DNA from: Empedobacter sedimenti
GTDB taxonomy: Bacteria; Bacteroidota; Bacteroidia; Flavobacteriales; Weeksellaceae
Assembly: GCF_030005555.1 (NCBI RefSeq)
Contig: NZ_JASCQG010000004.1
Coordinates: 124,001 to 188,000 of the forward strand
Direction: 5' to 3'
DNA: 64,000 nucleotides
Position numbers and translations under genes: made by a program. Position 1 is the first letter of the stretch, and each line of letters opens with the position of its first letter. This document shows positions 35,909-44,487 of this stretch, piece by piece. The notes below the pieces were generated by a model that saw nothing but the letters and a program-made list of their open reading frames with translations, was not told where the DNA came from and ran no database searches.

Positions 35909-37057
35909 TTATATTGTTACTTTTTCTGGTAAATCTTTTATGTCGTACATCAAATCTGTAAAGATTTCTTCAGTCACAGCTCTTAATCCACGAGCTCCCA
36001 ACCCTAAATCATTCGCTCGATCTACTATCTTGCTTAGAGTTTCGTCCGTCACTTCAAGCTCTTTGCCATCTAAAGCAAAAAGTTTTGTATATTGTTTGAT
36101 AAGCGCATTTTTAGGTTCTGTTAAAATCGCTCTCATCGCTTCTTTGTCTAATGGTTTTAAGAAGGTAATGATTGGTAAACGTCCAATTAATTCTGGTATA
36201 ATTCCAAAATTTTTCAAATCTTGTGCATTTACTTCATCCAAAAGATGTTCAATTACTTTTTCGTCTTCATTTTTGAAACCAATTACATGTTTCTTCAAAC
36301 GATCTGCAATGTGTTTTTCTATTCCAGAAAAAGCACCACCTGCAATAAATAAGATATCTTTTGTATTAACTTCTATAAATTTTTGATCTGGATGCTTACG
36401 TCCTCCTTTTGGTGGAACGTTAACAACAGTTCCTTCCAAAATTTTAAGTAAAGCCTGTTGTACACCTTCTCCAGAAACATCTCTTGTGATTGATGGATTG
36501 TCACTTTTACGTGCAATTTTGTCCATTTCATCAATAAAAACAATTCCTTTCTCTGCTAATTCTACATTATAATCTGCAGCTTGTAGAAGGCGAGTTAATA
36601 TACTTTCTACGTCTTCACCTACATATCCTGCTTCCGTTAATACAGTTGCATCTACAATTGCAAACGGAACGTTTAGTAATTTGGCGATTGTTTTGGCTAG
36701 TAATGTTTTTCCACTTCCTGTTTCTCCTACTAAGATTACATTAGATTTGTCAATTTCAACATCGTTGTCTTTGTCTAATAATATTCTTTTGTAGTGGTTG
36801 TATACAGCAACAGATAATATTTTTTTGGCTTGATCTTGACCGATTACATATTCGTCCAAAAATTCTTTAATTTCTTTTGGAGATTTTAAAGTCAAAGGCT
36901 TGATTAAATCATTACTTTCGTTAAATTTTGATTCCTCTAGAACAATACCATGAGCTTGTTCTATACAGTTATCACAAATATTACCGTCAATTCCTGATAC
37001 TAAAATATTAACTTCGTTTCTGCTTTTTCCACAAAAAGAGCATTTGTTTTCTTCCAA
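35909..37057 (-). CDS. clpX: ATP-dependent Clp protease ATP-binding subunit ClpX
   Basis: ClpX unfolds tagged proteins and feeds them to ClpP. The 382-residue protein starts with the Cys4 zinc-binding domain (Cys6, Cys9, then CDNC). The AAA+ motor has Walker A GETGSGKT, Walker B FIDEMDK, the pore-loop region GYVGEDV and the ClpP-docking IGF tripeptide in HVIGF. It is somewhat shorter than the usual 410-425 residues because of a short C-terminal end. It is downstream of clpP on the same strand but separated by a hairpin and has its own likely promoter. Confidence 0.96.
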   Translation of the reverse strand: MEENKCSFCGKSRNEVNILVSGIDGNICDNCIEQAHGIVLEESKFNESNDLIKPLTLKSPKEIKEFLDEYVIGQDQAKKILSVAVYNHYKRILLDKDNDVEIDKSNVILVGETGSGKTLLAKTIAKLLNVPFAIVDATVLTEAGYVGEDVESILTRLLQAADYNVELAEKGIVFIDEMDKIARKSDNPSITRDVSGEGVQQALLKILEGTVVNVPPKGGRKHPDQKFIEVNTKDILFIAGGAFSGIEKHIADRLKKHVIGFKNEDEKVIEHLLDEVNAQDLKNFGIIPELIGRLPIITFLKPLDKEAMRAILTEPKNALIKQYTKLFALDGKELEVTDETLSKIVDRANDLGLGARGLRAVTEEIFTDLMYDIKDLPEKVTI

Positions 37058-37079
37058 TTTTTTCTGCTTAAATAATGTG

Positions 37080-37087
37080 CAAAGGTA
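37080..37087 (-). promoter_or_regulatory. Candidate -7 element of clpX
   Basis: The reverse strand reads TACCTTTG, 22 bases before the ATG. It supports transcription of clpX independent of clpP. Confidence 0.5.
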
Positions 37088-37226
37088 TTTATTTTCTTTT
37101 ACATAGAAAATATTTCTTTGTTAATTTATTTAATACTAAATCTTTTACAAAGATAATGATATTAATTCTTAATTTACATTGTTGTGAAAAATTGCTTTTT
37201 TGCTAATTGCCTAGATTATGAGGAAT

Positions 37227-37262
37227 AAAAAAGGATACTCAAAACTGAGTATCCTTTTTTAT
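37227..37262 (-). terminator. Terminator between clpP and clpX
   Basis: A 15-bp stem (37227-37241 with 37246-37260), loop AAAC, with A and T runs at the ends, lies 17 bases after the clpP stop. Confidence 0.88.
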
Positions 37263-37278
37263 TATTTTGTTACAGAAA

Positions 37279-37947
37279 TTATTTTGCGCGAGGTGCTAAC
37301 ACTTCGTCAATCATTCCGTATTCTTTTGCTTCTGTCGAAGTCATCCAGTAATCACGTTCTCCATCTTTTTCGATTTGCTCGAAAGTTTGTCCAGAATGTG
37401 TTGCAAGAATATCATATAATTCTTTTTTCAATTTCAAGATTTCCTTCAATGTAATTTCCATATCAGTTGCTTGTCCTTGCGCTCCACCTAATGGTTGGTG
37501 AATCATCACGCGAGAGTGTTTAAGAGCCGAACGTTTTCCTGCAGCACCCGCACATAATAAAACTGCTCCCATAGAAGCTGCCATTCCTGTACAAATTGTT
37601 GCCACATCTGGTTTTACTAACTGCATCGTATCGTAAATACCTAATCCTGCATAAACACCACCACCTGGTGAGTTAACGTAAATTTGAATATCTTTTGTAG
37701 AATCTACACTTTCTAAGAATAATAATTGCGCCTGAATGATATTGGCAATTTGATCATCGATCGCTGTTCCTAAAAAGATAATTCTATCCATCATTAAGCG
37801 AGAGAAAACGTCCATTTGTGCAACGTTCAATTTTCTTTCTTCAACAATGTAAGGTGTTGTATTTTGGATATAGCTTTCCATATGTAATGAGCTAATTCCT
37901 TTGTCTAACAACGCGTATTTTTTAAATTCTTCTCCTACGTTTTTCAT
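37279..37947 (-). CDS. clpP: ATP-dependent Clp protease proteolytic subunit
   Basis: ClpP forms the tetradecameric serine-protease chamber paired with ClpX. The 222-residue product shows the catalytic Ser in [10 protein letters not shown], catalytic His in [10 protein letters not shown] and the later Asp in the [11 protein letters not shown] region. The N-terminal extension before the first conserved strand (about 25 residues) may contain a propeptide. It is 51 bases downstream of tig on the same strand. Confidence 0.97.
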   Translation of the reverse strand: MKNVGEEFKKYALLDKGISSLHMESYIQNTTPYIVEERKLNVAQMDVFSRLMMDRIIFLGTAIDDQIANIIQAQLLFLESVDSTKDIQIYVNSPGGGVYAGLGIYDTMQLVKPDVATICTGMAASMGAVLLCAGAAGKRSALKHSRVMIHQPLGGAQGQATDMEITLKEILKLKKELYDILATHSGQTFEQIEKDGERDYWMTSTEAKEYGMIDEVLAPRAK

Positions 37948-37998
37948 TATTAATTTAGATTTTAATGAAAGTTATAAAGAATTTTTTAGATGCTTGTA

Positions 37999-39318
37999 TT
38001 AAGCTTCAGCTAATTCTTTATTTTTTTCTGTAATAATGTCTACAAACTCGTCAAAAGTAACTTCTTTCTCGTTTAATTTTACATTGTCTTTGAAGATTGC
38101 TAACATTTTATCTGTAAACACTTGGTAAGATAAACGGTTGTATTCTTCTTGATTTTGTAATGCAGACATTGCAATTTGTTGTAAAGTTTCTTCTGGAATA
38201 GAAGTTTGACCGTACATTTTTAATTGATCTTTGATTGCAGTAAAAGCAGCTTCTTTTACTTCTTCAGCATTTACTTCTACATTATTTTTCTCTGCAATTT
38301 TAGCTTCGATTAATTGGTAACGTAAACCTTTATCCATTTTAGCTAACTCTTCTTTCGCTTGCTCCTCTGTAGAAACATTTTCGTTAGAAGAAATTAACCA
38401 TTTTGTTAAAAATTCTGTTGGTAAATCAAATTTTACAGTATCTAATAATTTTGATACTACATCATTGATAATTTGTTTGTCAGATTCTTTGTTGTACATG
38501 TTTTCTGACTCTTCTTTGATTTTGTTACGGAAAGCTTCTTCTGAATCTACAGAACCTTCTCCATAAACTTTATCAAATAATTCTTGGTTAACTTCTGCTT
38601 TTTCAGCTTTGTTAATTTCTTTGATTGTATATGTAACGTTTACTCCGCCTTCAGCAACTTCTGTGTTTAACTGTTGTGTAGCTTCTTCTACAGTGTCAAA
38701 AATATCGTTAGAATTAACTTCTACAACATCACCTACTTTTTTACCAATGAAAGCAGCAGTATCTTTTAAATCTTCTAAACGAACAAATGTAGGTTTAGCT
38801 TCTTCTCCTTCTACTTGTGCATCAACTTTCAATACAGCTTCAGCCTCAGCTTCAGCTAAAGATTTTAATGATCCGAAACGAGCAGCAAAGTTATCAACGT
38901 ATTTTTGAATTTCTTCGTCTTCAACTTTTACTTTGTAGCTTTCTACATCTACTTTAGATAGATCAACATCAAATTCTGGAGCTAATCCTAATTCGAAATC
39001 AAATGATAATTGATCAGCATCCCAATCAACATCTTTCATAACAGGAACTGGATTTCCTAAGATTGATAATTTTTCTGTGTTGATGTATTCAGATACACTT
39101 TTTTGTAAAAGTTCGTTAACTGTATCAAAAACAACTGCTTGTTCGTATTGTTTTTTTACAAAACTCATAGGTACTTGCCCTTTACGGAAACCTTTGATGT
39201 TAGCTGTTTTTCTGTATTGGTTTAATACGTCAACTACTTTTTCTTGATAATCTGCTTTGTCAACAGTTACAGTTAATACTGCATTTAAATTGTCTGTTGT
39301 ATTTTTAGTAATATTCAT
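37999..39318 (-). CDS. tig: Trigger factor (ribosome-associated chaperone)
   Basis: Trigger factor binds nascent chains at the ribosome exit tunnel. The 439-residue protein has the ribosome-docking loop as GFRKGQVP near residues 40-47, within the N-terminal domain. The middle PPIase domain is degenerate (it lacks clear FKBP active-site residues), as often in Bacteroidota, and the long helical C-terminal domain follows. It is first in tig-clpP, followed by clpX, the usual gene neighbourhood. Confidence 0.94.
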   Translation of the reverse strand: MNITKNTTDNLNAVLTVTVDKADYQEKVVDVLNQYRKTANIKGFRKGQVPMSFVKKQYEQAVVFDTVNELLQKSVSEYINTEKLSILGNPVPVMKDVDWDADQLSFDFELGLAPEFDVDLSKVDVESYKVKVEDEEIQKYVDNFAARFGSLKSLAEAEAEAVLKVDAQVEGEEAKPTFVRLEDLKDTAAFIGKKVGDVVEVNSNDIFDTVEEATQQLNTEVAEGGVNVTYTIKEINKAEKAEVNQELFDKVYGEGSVDSEEAFRNKIKEESENMYNKESDKQIINDVVSKLLDTVKFDLPTEFLTKWLISSNENVSTEEQAKEELAKMDKGLRYQLIEAKIAEKNNVEVNAEEVKEAAFTAIKDQLKMYGQTSIPEETLQQIAMSALQNQEEYNRLSYQVFTDKMLAIFKDNVKLNEKEVTFDEFVDIITEKNKELAEA

Positions 39319-39337
39319 CTACCTTAAATTTGGAGTG

Positions 39338-39345
39338 CAAATGTA
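39338..39345 (-). promoter_or_regulatory. Candidate -7 element of tig
   Basis: The reverse strand reads TACATTTG, 19 bases before the tig ATG. It fits TAnnTTTG; the -33 is not clear. Confidence 0.5.
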
Positions 39346-39550
39346 TAAATTATTAATCATTTTTAATAGTAAAAAGTAACATTACAATCAATTCATTCAC
39401 TATAAATTAACAATTATGATCGAATCTTATCAAATCGATTTGAAAGGATTGAATTAAATGACTTTTTAAAATTAATTTTTAGTACCATTTCAAATATTAA
39501 ACCATTTCATTTTTACTGACAGATTGACATTTTTGTAATTCATGAACACA

Positions 39551-39582
39551 AAAAAAATCCAGCACATTAATGTACTGGATTT
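39551..39582 (-). terminator. Probable terminator of accB-accC
   Basis: A 7-bp AATCCAG/CTGGATT stem encloses a palindromic ACATTAATGT after one mismatch, with a T-run on the reverse strand. It is 23 bases after the accC stop. Confidence 0.6.
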
Positions 39583-39605
39583 GTAATATTTTGAAATTTA
39601 ATTTC

Positions 39606-40970
39606 TTAAAATTCTCCGTAATTTGCGTAAGATTCGTCAAAAACAAAATCTTCCATAAACTTAGTTGTGTAGTTACCTGCAATAAAATCAGGGTGATCCA
39701 TCAACTGTAAGTGGAAAGGAATTGTTGTTTTGATTCCTTCAATATAAAACTCTCCTAAAGCACGTTTCATTTTTGCAATTGCTTCTTCACGTGTTTGTGC
39801 TGTTACAATTAATTTTGCAATCATAGAATCGTAGTTTGGTGGAATTGTATATCCTGCATAAACGTGTGTATCTACACGAACACCATTACCACCAGGAATA
39901 TTAATATTCGTAATTTTTCCTGGAGAAGGGCGGAAGTCGTTATAAGGATCTTCTGCATTGATACGACATTCGATAGAATGTCCTTGTGGATAATAGTTTT
40001 TACCAGAGATTGGTTCACCAGCAGCTAACATAATTTGTTCGCGAACTAAATCGAAACCTGTTACTTGCTCTGTAATTGGGTGCTCTACTTGGATACGAGT
40101 ATTCATTTCCATAAAGTAGAAATCTCCGTGTTTGTCAACTAAGAACTCAATAGTACCAACACCTTCATAACCGATATATTCACAAGCCTTAACAGCAGCC
40201 TCACCCATACGTTGACGTAACTCGTCAGTCATAATAGGAGAAGGAGTTTCTTCAGCTAATTTTTGATTACGACGTTGAATAGAACAGTCACGCTCAGATA
40301 AGTGACAAGCTTTACCGTTTTGGTCACTTGCTACTTGAATTTCGATATGACGAGGTTCTTCAATCAATTTTTCCATGTACATTCCGTCGTTTCCAAAAGC
40401 TGCTGCAGCTTCTGTACGAGCAGATTCCCATGCATGTAATAAATCTTCTTCTTTCCAGATTGCACGCATACCTTTACCACCACCACCGGCAGTAGCTTTC
40501 ATCATTACAGGGTATTTAATTTCGCGCGCAACTTCTACAGCTTGTTCGTAGCTTTCTAATAATCCATCAGATCCAGGAACAACAGGAACACCTGCTTCTT
40601 TCATTGTAGCTTTTGCATTTGCTTTATCTCCCATACGGTCGATATTGTCAGCAGGAGCACCAATGAATTTGATTCCGTTTGATTGACAAATTTTAGAGAA
40701 AGTAGAATTTTCAGATAAGAATCCATAACCTGGGTGAATAGCATCCGCGTCTGTAATTTCAGCAGCCGCGATGATGTTAGCCATTTTTAGGTATGAATCT
40801 TTACTTGGAGCAGGGCCAATACACACCGCTTCGTCTGCGAAACGCACGTGTAAAGATGTTTCGTCTGCTTTAGAGTAAACAGCAACCGTTTTGATTCCCA
40901 TTTCTTTTGCTGTACGTATAATACGCATAGCGATTTCACCTCTATTAGCGATTAATATCTTTTTAAACAT
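39606..40970 (-). CDS. accC: Acetyl-CoA carboxylase, biotin carboxylase subunit
   Basis: AccC carboxylates biotin on AccB with ATP and bicarbonate, the first half of malonyl-CoA synthesis. The 454-residue protein has the family start [20 protein letters not shown], the ATP-grasp glycine loop GGGGKGMR and the catalytic region [12 protein letters not shown]. It follows accB by 27 bases on the same strand. Confidence 0.97.
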   Translation of the reverse strand: MFKKILIANRGEIAMRIIRTAKEMGIKTVAVYSKADETSLHVRFADEAVCIGPAPSKDSYLKMANIIAAAEITDADAIHPGYGFLSENSTFSKICQSNGIKFIGAPADNIDRMGDKANAKATMKEAGVPVVPGSDGLLESYEQAVEVAREIKYPVMMKATAGGGGKGMRAIWKEEDLLHAWESARTEAAAAFGNDGMYMEKLIEEPRHIEIQVASDQNGKACHLSERDCSIQRRNQKLAEETPSPIMTDELRQRMGEAAVKACEYIGYEGVGTIEFLVDKHGDFYFMEMNTRIQVEHPITEQVTGFDLVREQIMLAAGEPISGKNYYPQGHSIECRINAEDPYNDFRPSPGKITNINIPGGNGVRVDTHVYAGYTIPPNYDSMIAKLIVTAQTREEAIAKMKRALGEFYIEGIKTTIPFHLQLMDHPDFIAGNYTTKFMEDFVFDESYANYGEF

Positions 40971-40997
40971 ATGTTTTTATTCTAAGAAAAAATAAAA

Positions 40998-41480
40998 TTA
41001 AGCTGGATCAACTAAGAATAATGGTTGATCATACTCAACTGGACTAGCGTCATCAACTAAGATTTTAACGATTTTTCCAGAAACTTCAGATTCAATTTCG
41101 TTGAATAATTTCATTGCTTCAACAATACATAATACTTTTCCAGGAGCTATAGAATCACCAACACCTACGAAAGGCTCTTTACCTGGTCCAGCAGAACGGT
41201 AGAAAGTACCAATCATTGGAGATTTAACTGTAATTAAATTACTGTTTTCTTCTTCTGTTTGAGATGTAGAGTTATTTGCTGGTGCAGCTGCTGACGCTTG
41301 AGGAGCGGCAACTTGTGCTACAGGAGCTTGTGGTACATAAATTTGTTGAGATGCAACTTGTGCAGGAACGCTTGCTAAAGTTTTGATTTTGATTTCAATG
41401 TCATCTTGTTTGATGCTTACTTCAGCAACTTCTGCTTTTGATACGAATCTAATTAAATTTTGAATGTCTTTAATGTCCAT
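40998..41480 (-). CDS. accB: Acetyl-CoA carboxylase, biotin carboxyl carrier protein
   Basis: AccB carries the biotin that AccC carboxylates. I chose ATG at 41480 (MDIKDIQNLIRFV), giving 160 residues; the longer frame to 41534 has a basic, unconserved N terminus and would include the promoter area. The C-terminal biotinyl domain has the EAMKL signature with the target Lys, following an Ala/Pro/Gln-rich linker (about 60-80) and SPMIGTFYR. It is the first gene of accB-accC. Confidence 0.96.
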   Translation of the reverse strand: MDIKDIQNLIRFVSKAEVAEVSIKQDDIEIKIKTLASVPAQVASQQIYVPQAPVAQVAAPQASAAAPANNSTSQTEEENSNLITVKSPMIGTFYRSAGPGKEPFVGVGDSIAPGKVLCIVEAMKLFNEIESEVSGKIVKILVDDASPVEYDQPLFLVDPA

Positions 41481-41531
41481 ATAATGCGGTTTTTTATTTG
41501 ACCTTTTCGTTACTTTTTTGTTAAACGAAAT

Positions 41532-41539
41532 CAAAGGTA
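41532..41539 (-). promoter_or_regulatory. Candidate -7 element of accB-accC
   Basis: The reverse strand reads TACCTTTG, 51 bases before the accB ATG and just downstream of the rpmF terminator, the place where a new promoter is needed. Confidence 0.5.
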
Positions 41540-41546
41540 TTGAAAA

Positions 41547-41584
41547 AAAAATAAAAAAGCTGTCTCTTTTTTTAGAAACAGCTT
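41547..41584 (-). terminator. Terminator of rpmF
   Basis: A stem AAGCTGT/ACAGCTT, extended after one mismatch by TCT/AGA, is followed on the reverse strand by a long T-rich tract. It is 22 bases after the rpmF stop. Confidence 0.78.
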
Positions 41585-41605
41585 CAAAATCTTTCGAAGA
41601 TTATA

Positions 41606-41803
41606 TTATTCAGTAACTTCTTGTACTTTTTCTAATACTACTTTTCCTTTGTAGTATAATTTTCCGTCAGACCAGTGTGCTCTGTGGTATAAATGTGCTT
41701 CACCAGTTGTTTTATCGATAGCTAATTGTGGAGCTTCGATTTTGTAGTGCGTTCTACGTTTATCTCTTCTTGTTGACGACTGTCTTCTCTTAGGATGTGC
41801 CAT
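41606..41803 (-). CDS. rpmF: 50S ribosomal protein L32
   Basis: The 65-residue protein has the L32 start [19 protein letters not shown] and the conserved [11 protein letters not shown] near residues 34-44. It lacks all the zinc-binding cysteines of classical L32, reading DKTTGEAH where other forms have a Cys-containing block, so it is a Cys-free form. It lies 54 bases downstream of the DUF177 gene, the standard pairing. Confidence 0.96.
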   Translation of the reverse strand: MAHPKRRQSSTRRDKRRTHYKIEAPQLAIDKTTGEAHLYHRAHWSDGKLYYKGKVVLEKVQEVTE

Positions 41804-41857
41804 ATCTAACTACTTTTTTTCTTTATTTCTATATGTTATTTTAACTAAAAAAACCGA

Positions 41858-42442
41858 TTAAGGTTTTAAATCTTTTAATTTTGCCCAACGTGGATCGATT
41901 TCGTTATCATCGTCATCATCACCATTGTTGTTTTCGTTTTCATCATCATTTTCAGATTCCGAATCTTCACTTAATTCGTAAATACTGTACTGGTCTAATA
42001 ATTCAATCATTTCTGAACTACTTTTCCCATTGATGACATCTGGATGAATTCGTTTTGTTGGTACTGATAAAATTGCTAATTCGTAAAGAACTTGTGCAAC
42101 GTTAATTTGGTATTCCTCTCTCGGAATAACCCACATCTCAAAATCAGTATCGTCAAACTCTTCGCCAAATTTAACAATTAATTCTGCATTATTCGAAATT
42201 TCTTGCTGAAACAATTCTCCAGTTAAATCACAAGGAACCGTTATGTTACCTTTTAAGCTGATTTCTAACTCAAGCATTGTAGATTTCTTGTCTAAAATGA
42301 TTTTAACAATCAAGTTAGGATTTTCAAAATCTTGTTCAATTTCAAATAAATCAAAGAACGATTGTGATAATTCGAATGTAAAATCACTCTTACCTAAAGG
42401 CAAGCTTGTAAATACAATATTATAATTTTTTAACTTGTCCAT
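41858..42442 (-). CDS. DUF177 / YceD-family protein
   Basis: A 194-residue soluble protein of the YceD/DUF177 family, usually encoded just before rpmF and implicated in 23S rRNA maturation in other organisms. The family's central block is visible as VPCDLTGELF near residue 75, where many homologues have a Cys-containing RCL.P motif. The C-terminal 60 residues are strongly acidic (DDENENNNGDDDDD). It starts the operon with rpmF. Confidence 0.88.
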   Translation of the reverse strand: MDKLKNYNIVFTSLPLGKSDFTFELSQSFFDLFEIEQDFENPNLIVKIILDKKSTMLELEISLKGNITVPCDLTGELFQQEISNNAELIVKFGEEFDDTDFEMWVIPREEYQINVAQVLYELAILSVPTKRIHPDVINGKSSSEMIELLDQYSIYELSEDSESENDDENENNNGDDDDDNEIDPRWAKLKDLKP

Positions 42443-42458
42443 ACCACAAAAAGGTGTG

Positions 42459-42466
42459 CAAAGATA
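42459..42466 (-). promoter_or_regulatory. Candidate -7 element of the DUF177-rpmF operon
   Basis: The reverse strand reads TATCTTTG, 16 bases before the ATG at 42442. No -33 TTG at normal spacing. Confidence 0.55.
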
Positions 42467-42514
42467 ATCTAATTTATTTAAAATTAATAGCTCTTTGCAA
42501 CTTATTTTAATTTT

Positions 42515-43588
42515 TTATTCTTTATTATCTCCTTTCTCTAATTTTAGAGGAATATGTTGTAAAACATTTTTTGTAAGCTCTTTGTATTCCAAACGATTTT
42601 TGTGCAAATCTATTGCAGTAAAAATAGCTTCTTTGAATGATTCCTCGTTTGCAATTCCTTTTCCAGCAATGTCATAAGCTACACCATGATCTGGAGAAGT
42701 TCGTACAAATTTTAAACCTGCTGTATAATTAACACCTTCATCAAAACTAATTGTTTTGAAAGCAACTAATCCTTGGTCGTGATACATGGCTAAAACAGCG
42801 TCAAAAGCGTTTAAATTAGATGGATTGAAAAAGCTGTCAGCAGGATAAGGTCCAAAGACTAATTGATTGTCATTGATACAACGTTCAATAACAGGTGTGA
42901 TGATTTCTTTCTCCTCAGAACCCAATAAACCATTGTCCCCTGCATGTGGATTAAGTCCTAAAACAGCAATTTTTGGTTTGCTGATTGCATAATCTTCTAC
43001 TAAACTTTTATGAATTTGTTGAATTTTAGCATAAACAGATTTTGGATTGATTTGTTGTGCAATTTCACTAACCGGAATATGTTGTGTTACTAAGCCAACT
43101 CTCAATTTTTCTGAAACCAAGAACATTAAAGGTTTTCCTCCCCAAACTTCACCTAAAAATTCTGTGTGACCAGGAAAATGAAACTCTTCGGACTGTATAT
43201 TGTCTTTGTTAATTGGAGCTGTAACCAAAACGTCAGTAAAACCATCTGAGACCGATTGCGCAGCTGCTTTTAATGATTGGTAAGCGTGTTCGCCTGCTTC
43301 TTTGGTTACTTTACCAAAATGTACATCGATTTGATCTTTCCAAAGATTGACAACATTTATTTTACCATCAACAATTTGACTTGCATCATGAATCCCTTGG
43401 AAATTAATACGATCAAATTTTAATCGATCTTTTTGATAGGATAATAGTTTTGTAGAACCGAAAATAACAGGTGTAAAAAAATCTGTTATTTCTTTTTCTT
43501 GTAAGGTTTTCAGAATAACTTCTATTCCGATTCCGTTATAATCACCAATTGAAATGGCTACTCTTATTTTACGATCTTTTTCAGACAT
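42515..43588 (-). CDS. pdxA: 4-hydroxythreonine-4-phosphate dehydrogenase
   Basis: PdxA oxidises 4-phosphohydroxy-L-threonine in the DXP-dependent vitamin B6 pathway. The 357-residue protein shows ISIGDYNGIG at the start, VTAPINKD, FPGHTEFL, GLNPHAGDNGLLG and AMYHDQGLVAFKT, the last including a metal-binding His. The order is canonical. It is the last gene of the leftward unit lptD-ridA-membrane protein-pdxA, 9 bases after its neighbour. Confidence 0.96.
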   Translation of the reverse strand: MSEKDRKIRVAISIGDYNGIGIEVILKTLQEKEITDFFTPVIFGSTKLLSYQKDRLKFDRINFQGIHDASQIVDGKINVVNLWKDQIDVHFGKVTKEAGEHAYQSLKAAAQSVSDGFTDVLVTAPINKDNIQSEEFHFPGHTEFLGEVWGGKPLMFLVSEKLRVGLVTQHIPVSEIAQQINPKSVYAKIQQIHKSLVEDYAISKPKIAVLGLNPHAGDNGLLGSEEKEIITPVIERCINDNQLVFGPYPADSFFNPSNLNAFDAVLAMYHDQGLVAFKTISFDEGVNYTAGLKFVRTSPDHGVAYDIAGKGIANEESFKEAIFTAIDLHKNRLEYKELTKNVLQHIPLKLEKGDNKE

Positions 43589-43597
43589 AATTTTTGA

Positions 43598-44074
43598 TTA
43601 ATAAGATTGGCTTAAAGGTTTTTGTTTTTTGATGAATTTTTTATAGATTAAATCTACAAATAAACCTCCAATCCAAGAAGAAAAGAATAAAACTGGACAA
43701 ATAGCAATTTCGTACCACGTTGGGTGATAAGGAGTAATTAATACGTCGCCCAGAGCAACAATTAACACAACAAAACCTACAAACATGGTGTACGCTTGTT
43801 TTGCTCTTTTTACAATAAGTGCTGTGATTACACCTCCAACTAAGGCTGCGATTCCACTAATAGCAAGCATTGATCCGAAAAATTGGACTTCATGTTTTTT
43901 TCCTTCTCCGTGCGAAAAGTATTTGATGATATGTCTCCATTCCGGAAAAATTTTGTCATCCCATCCTAATCTGTTCGCATTGTATATAAGACCAAATTGT
44001 ATGATTAAAAAGATGATGGCTAATCCTATAATCACAGCAATTGTGTTTCTTAATACAGTTTTGTCTTTCAGCAT
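43598..44074 (-). CDS. Hypothetical membrane protein, 158 aa
   Basis: Four hydrophobic segments are visible (about residues 10-30, 65-87, 93-112 and 122-142), with a hydrophilic loop between the first and second (WDDKIFPEWRHIIKYFSHGEGK). I do not recognise the family. It sits in a tight operon between ridA and pdxA (9-base gaps on each side), a context shared by housekeeping genes of envelope and B6 metabolism, but this says little about its function. Confidence 0.75.
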   Translation of the reverse strand: MLKDKTVLRNTIAVIIGLAIIFLIIQFGLIYNANRLGWDDKIFPEWRHIIKYFSHGEGKKHEVQFFGSMLAISGIAALVGGVITALIVKRAKQAYTMFVGFVVLIVALGDVLITPYHPTWYEIAICPVLFFSSWIGGLFVDLIYKKFIKKQKPLSQSY

Positions 44075-44083
44075 AATATTATT

Positions 44084-44470
44084 TTAGTCTGCAATCGCAA
44101 TAACTGAAATTTCTACGTTTACATCACGTGGTAAACGAGCAACTTCTACACACTCGCGCGCAGGGTAATTTGTGTCATTAAAATATGAAGCATATACTTC
44201 GTTAACGGCATTAAAGTCGTTTAAATCTTTTACAAAAATAGTTGTTTTTACAACGTTATCAATAGATGTTCCGCCAGCTTCTAAAATTGCAATAACATTT
44301 TTCATTACTTGATGAACTTCATCTTGAATACTAGTAGTTACCAATTCGTTTTTCTCTACATTAAAAGGAATTTGTCCTGATGTATAAAGAAAACCATTGT
44401 ATTTTACTCCTTGCGAATATGGTCCTATTGCTTGTGGTGCTTTGCCTGTATGAATAATTTGTTTTTTCAT
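44084..44470 (-). CDS. ridA: RidA family reactive intermediate deaminase
   Basis: RidA hydrolyses reactive enamine/imine intermediates formed by PLP enzymes. The 128-residue protein has the signatures PQAIGPYSQG at the start, YTSGQIP, NVVKTTIFVKDLNDF, and the catalytic Arg in YPARECVEVARLP. It lies 17 bases downstream of lptD on the same strand. It may help remove imines from PLP-linked metabolism, and shares the operon with pdxA, which makes the PLP precursor. Confidence 0.95.
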   Translation of the reverse strand: MKKQIIHTGKAPQAIGPYSQGVKYNGFLYTSGQIPFNVEKNELVTTSIQDEVHQVMKNVIAILEAGGTSIDNVVKTTIFVKDLNDFNAVNEVYASYFNDTNYPARECVEVARLPRDVNVEISVIAIAD

Positions 44471-44487
44471 TACTCTATTTTTTGTGA

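Noticed and set aside
38609-38908. A 99-aa frame opposite trigger factor
   Set aside because: It is a Ser/Thr-rich shadow of the tig coding sequence, with no start context.
41481-41534. Upstream extension of accB
   Set aside because: The added 18 residues are basic and unlike AccB N termini, and they overlap the likely promoter region.
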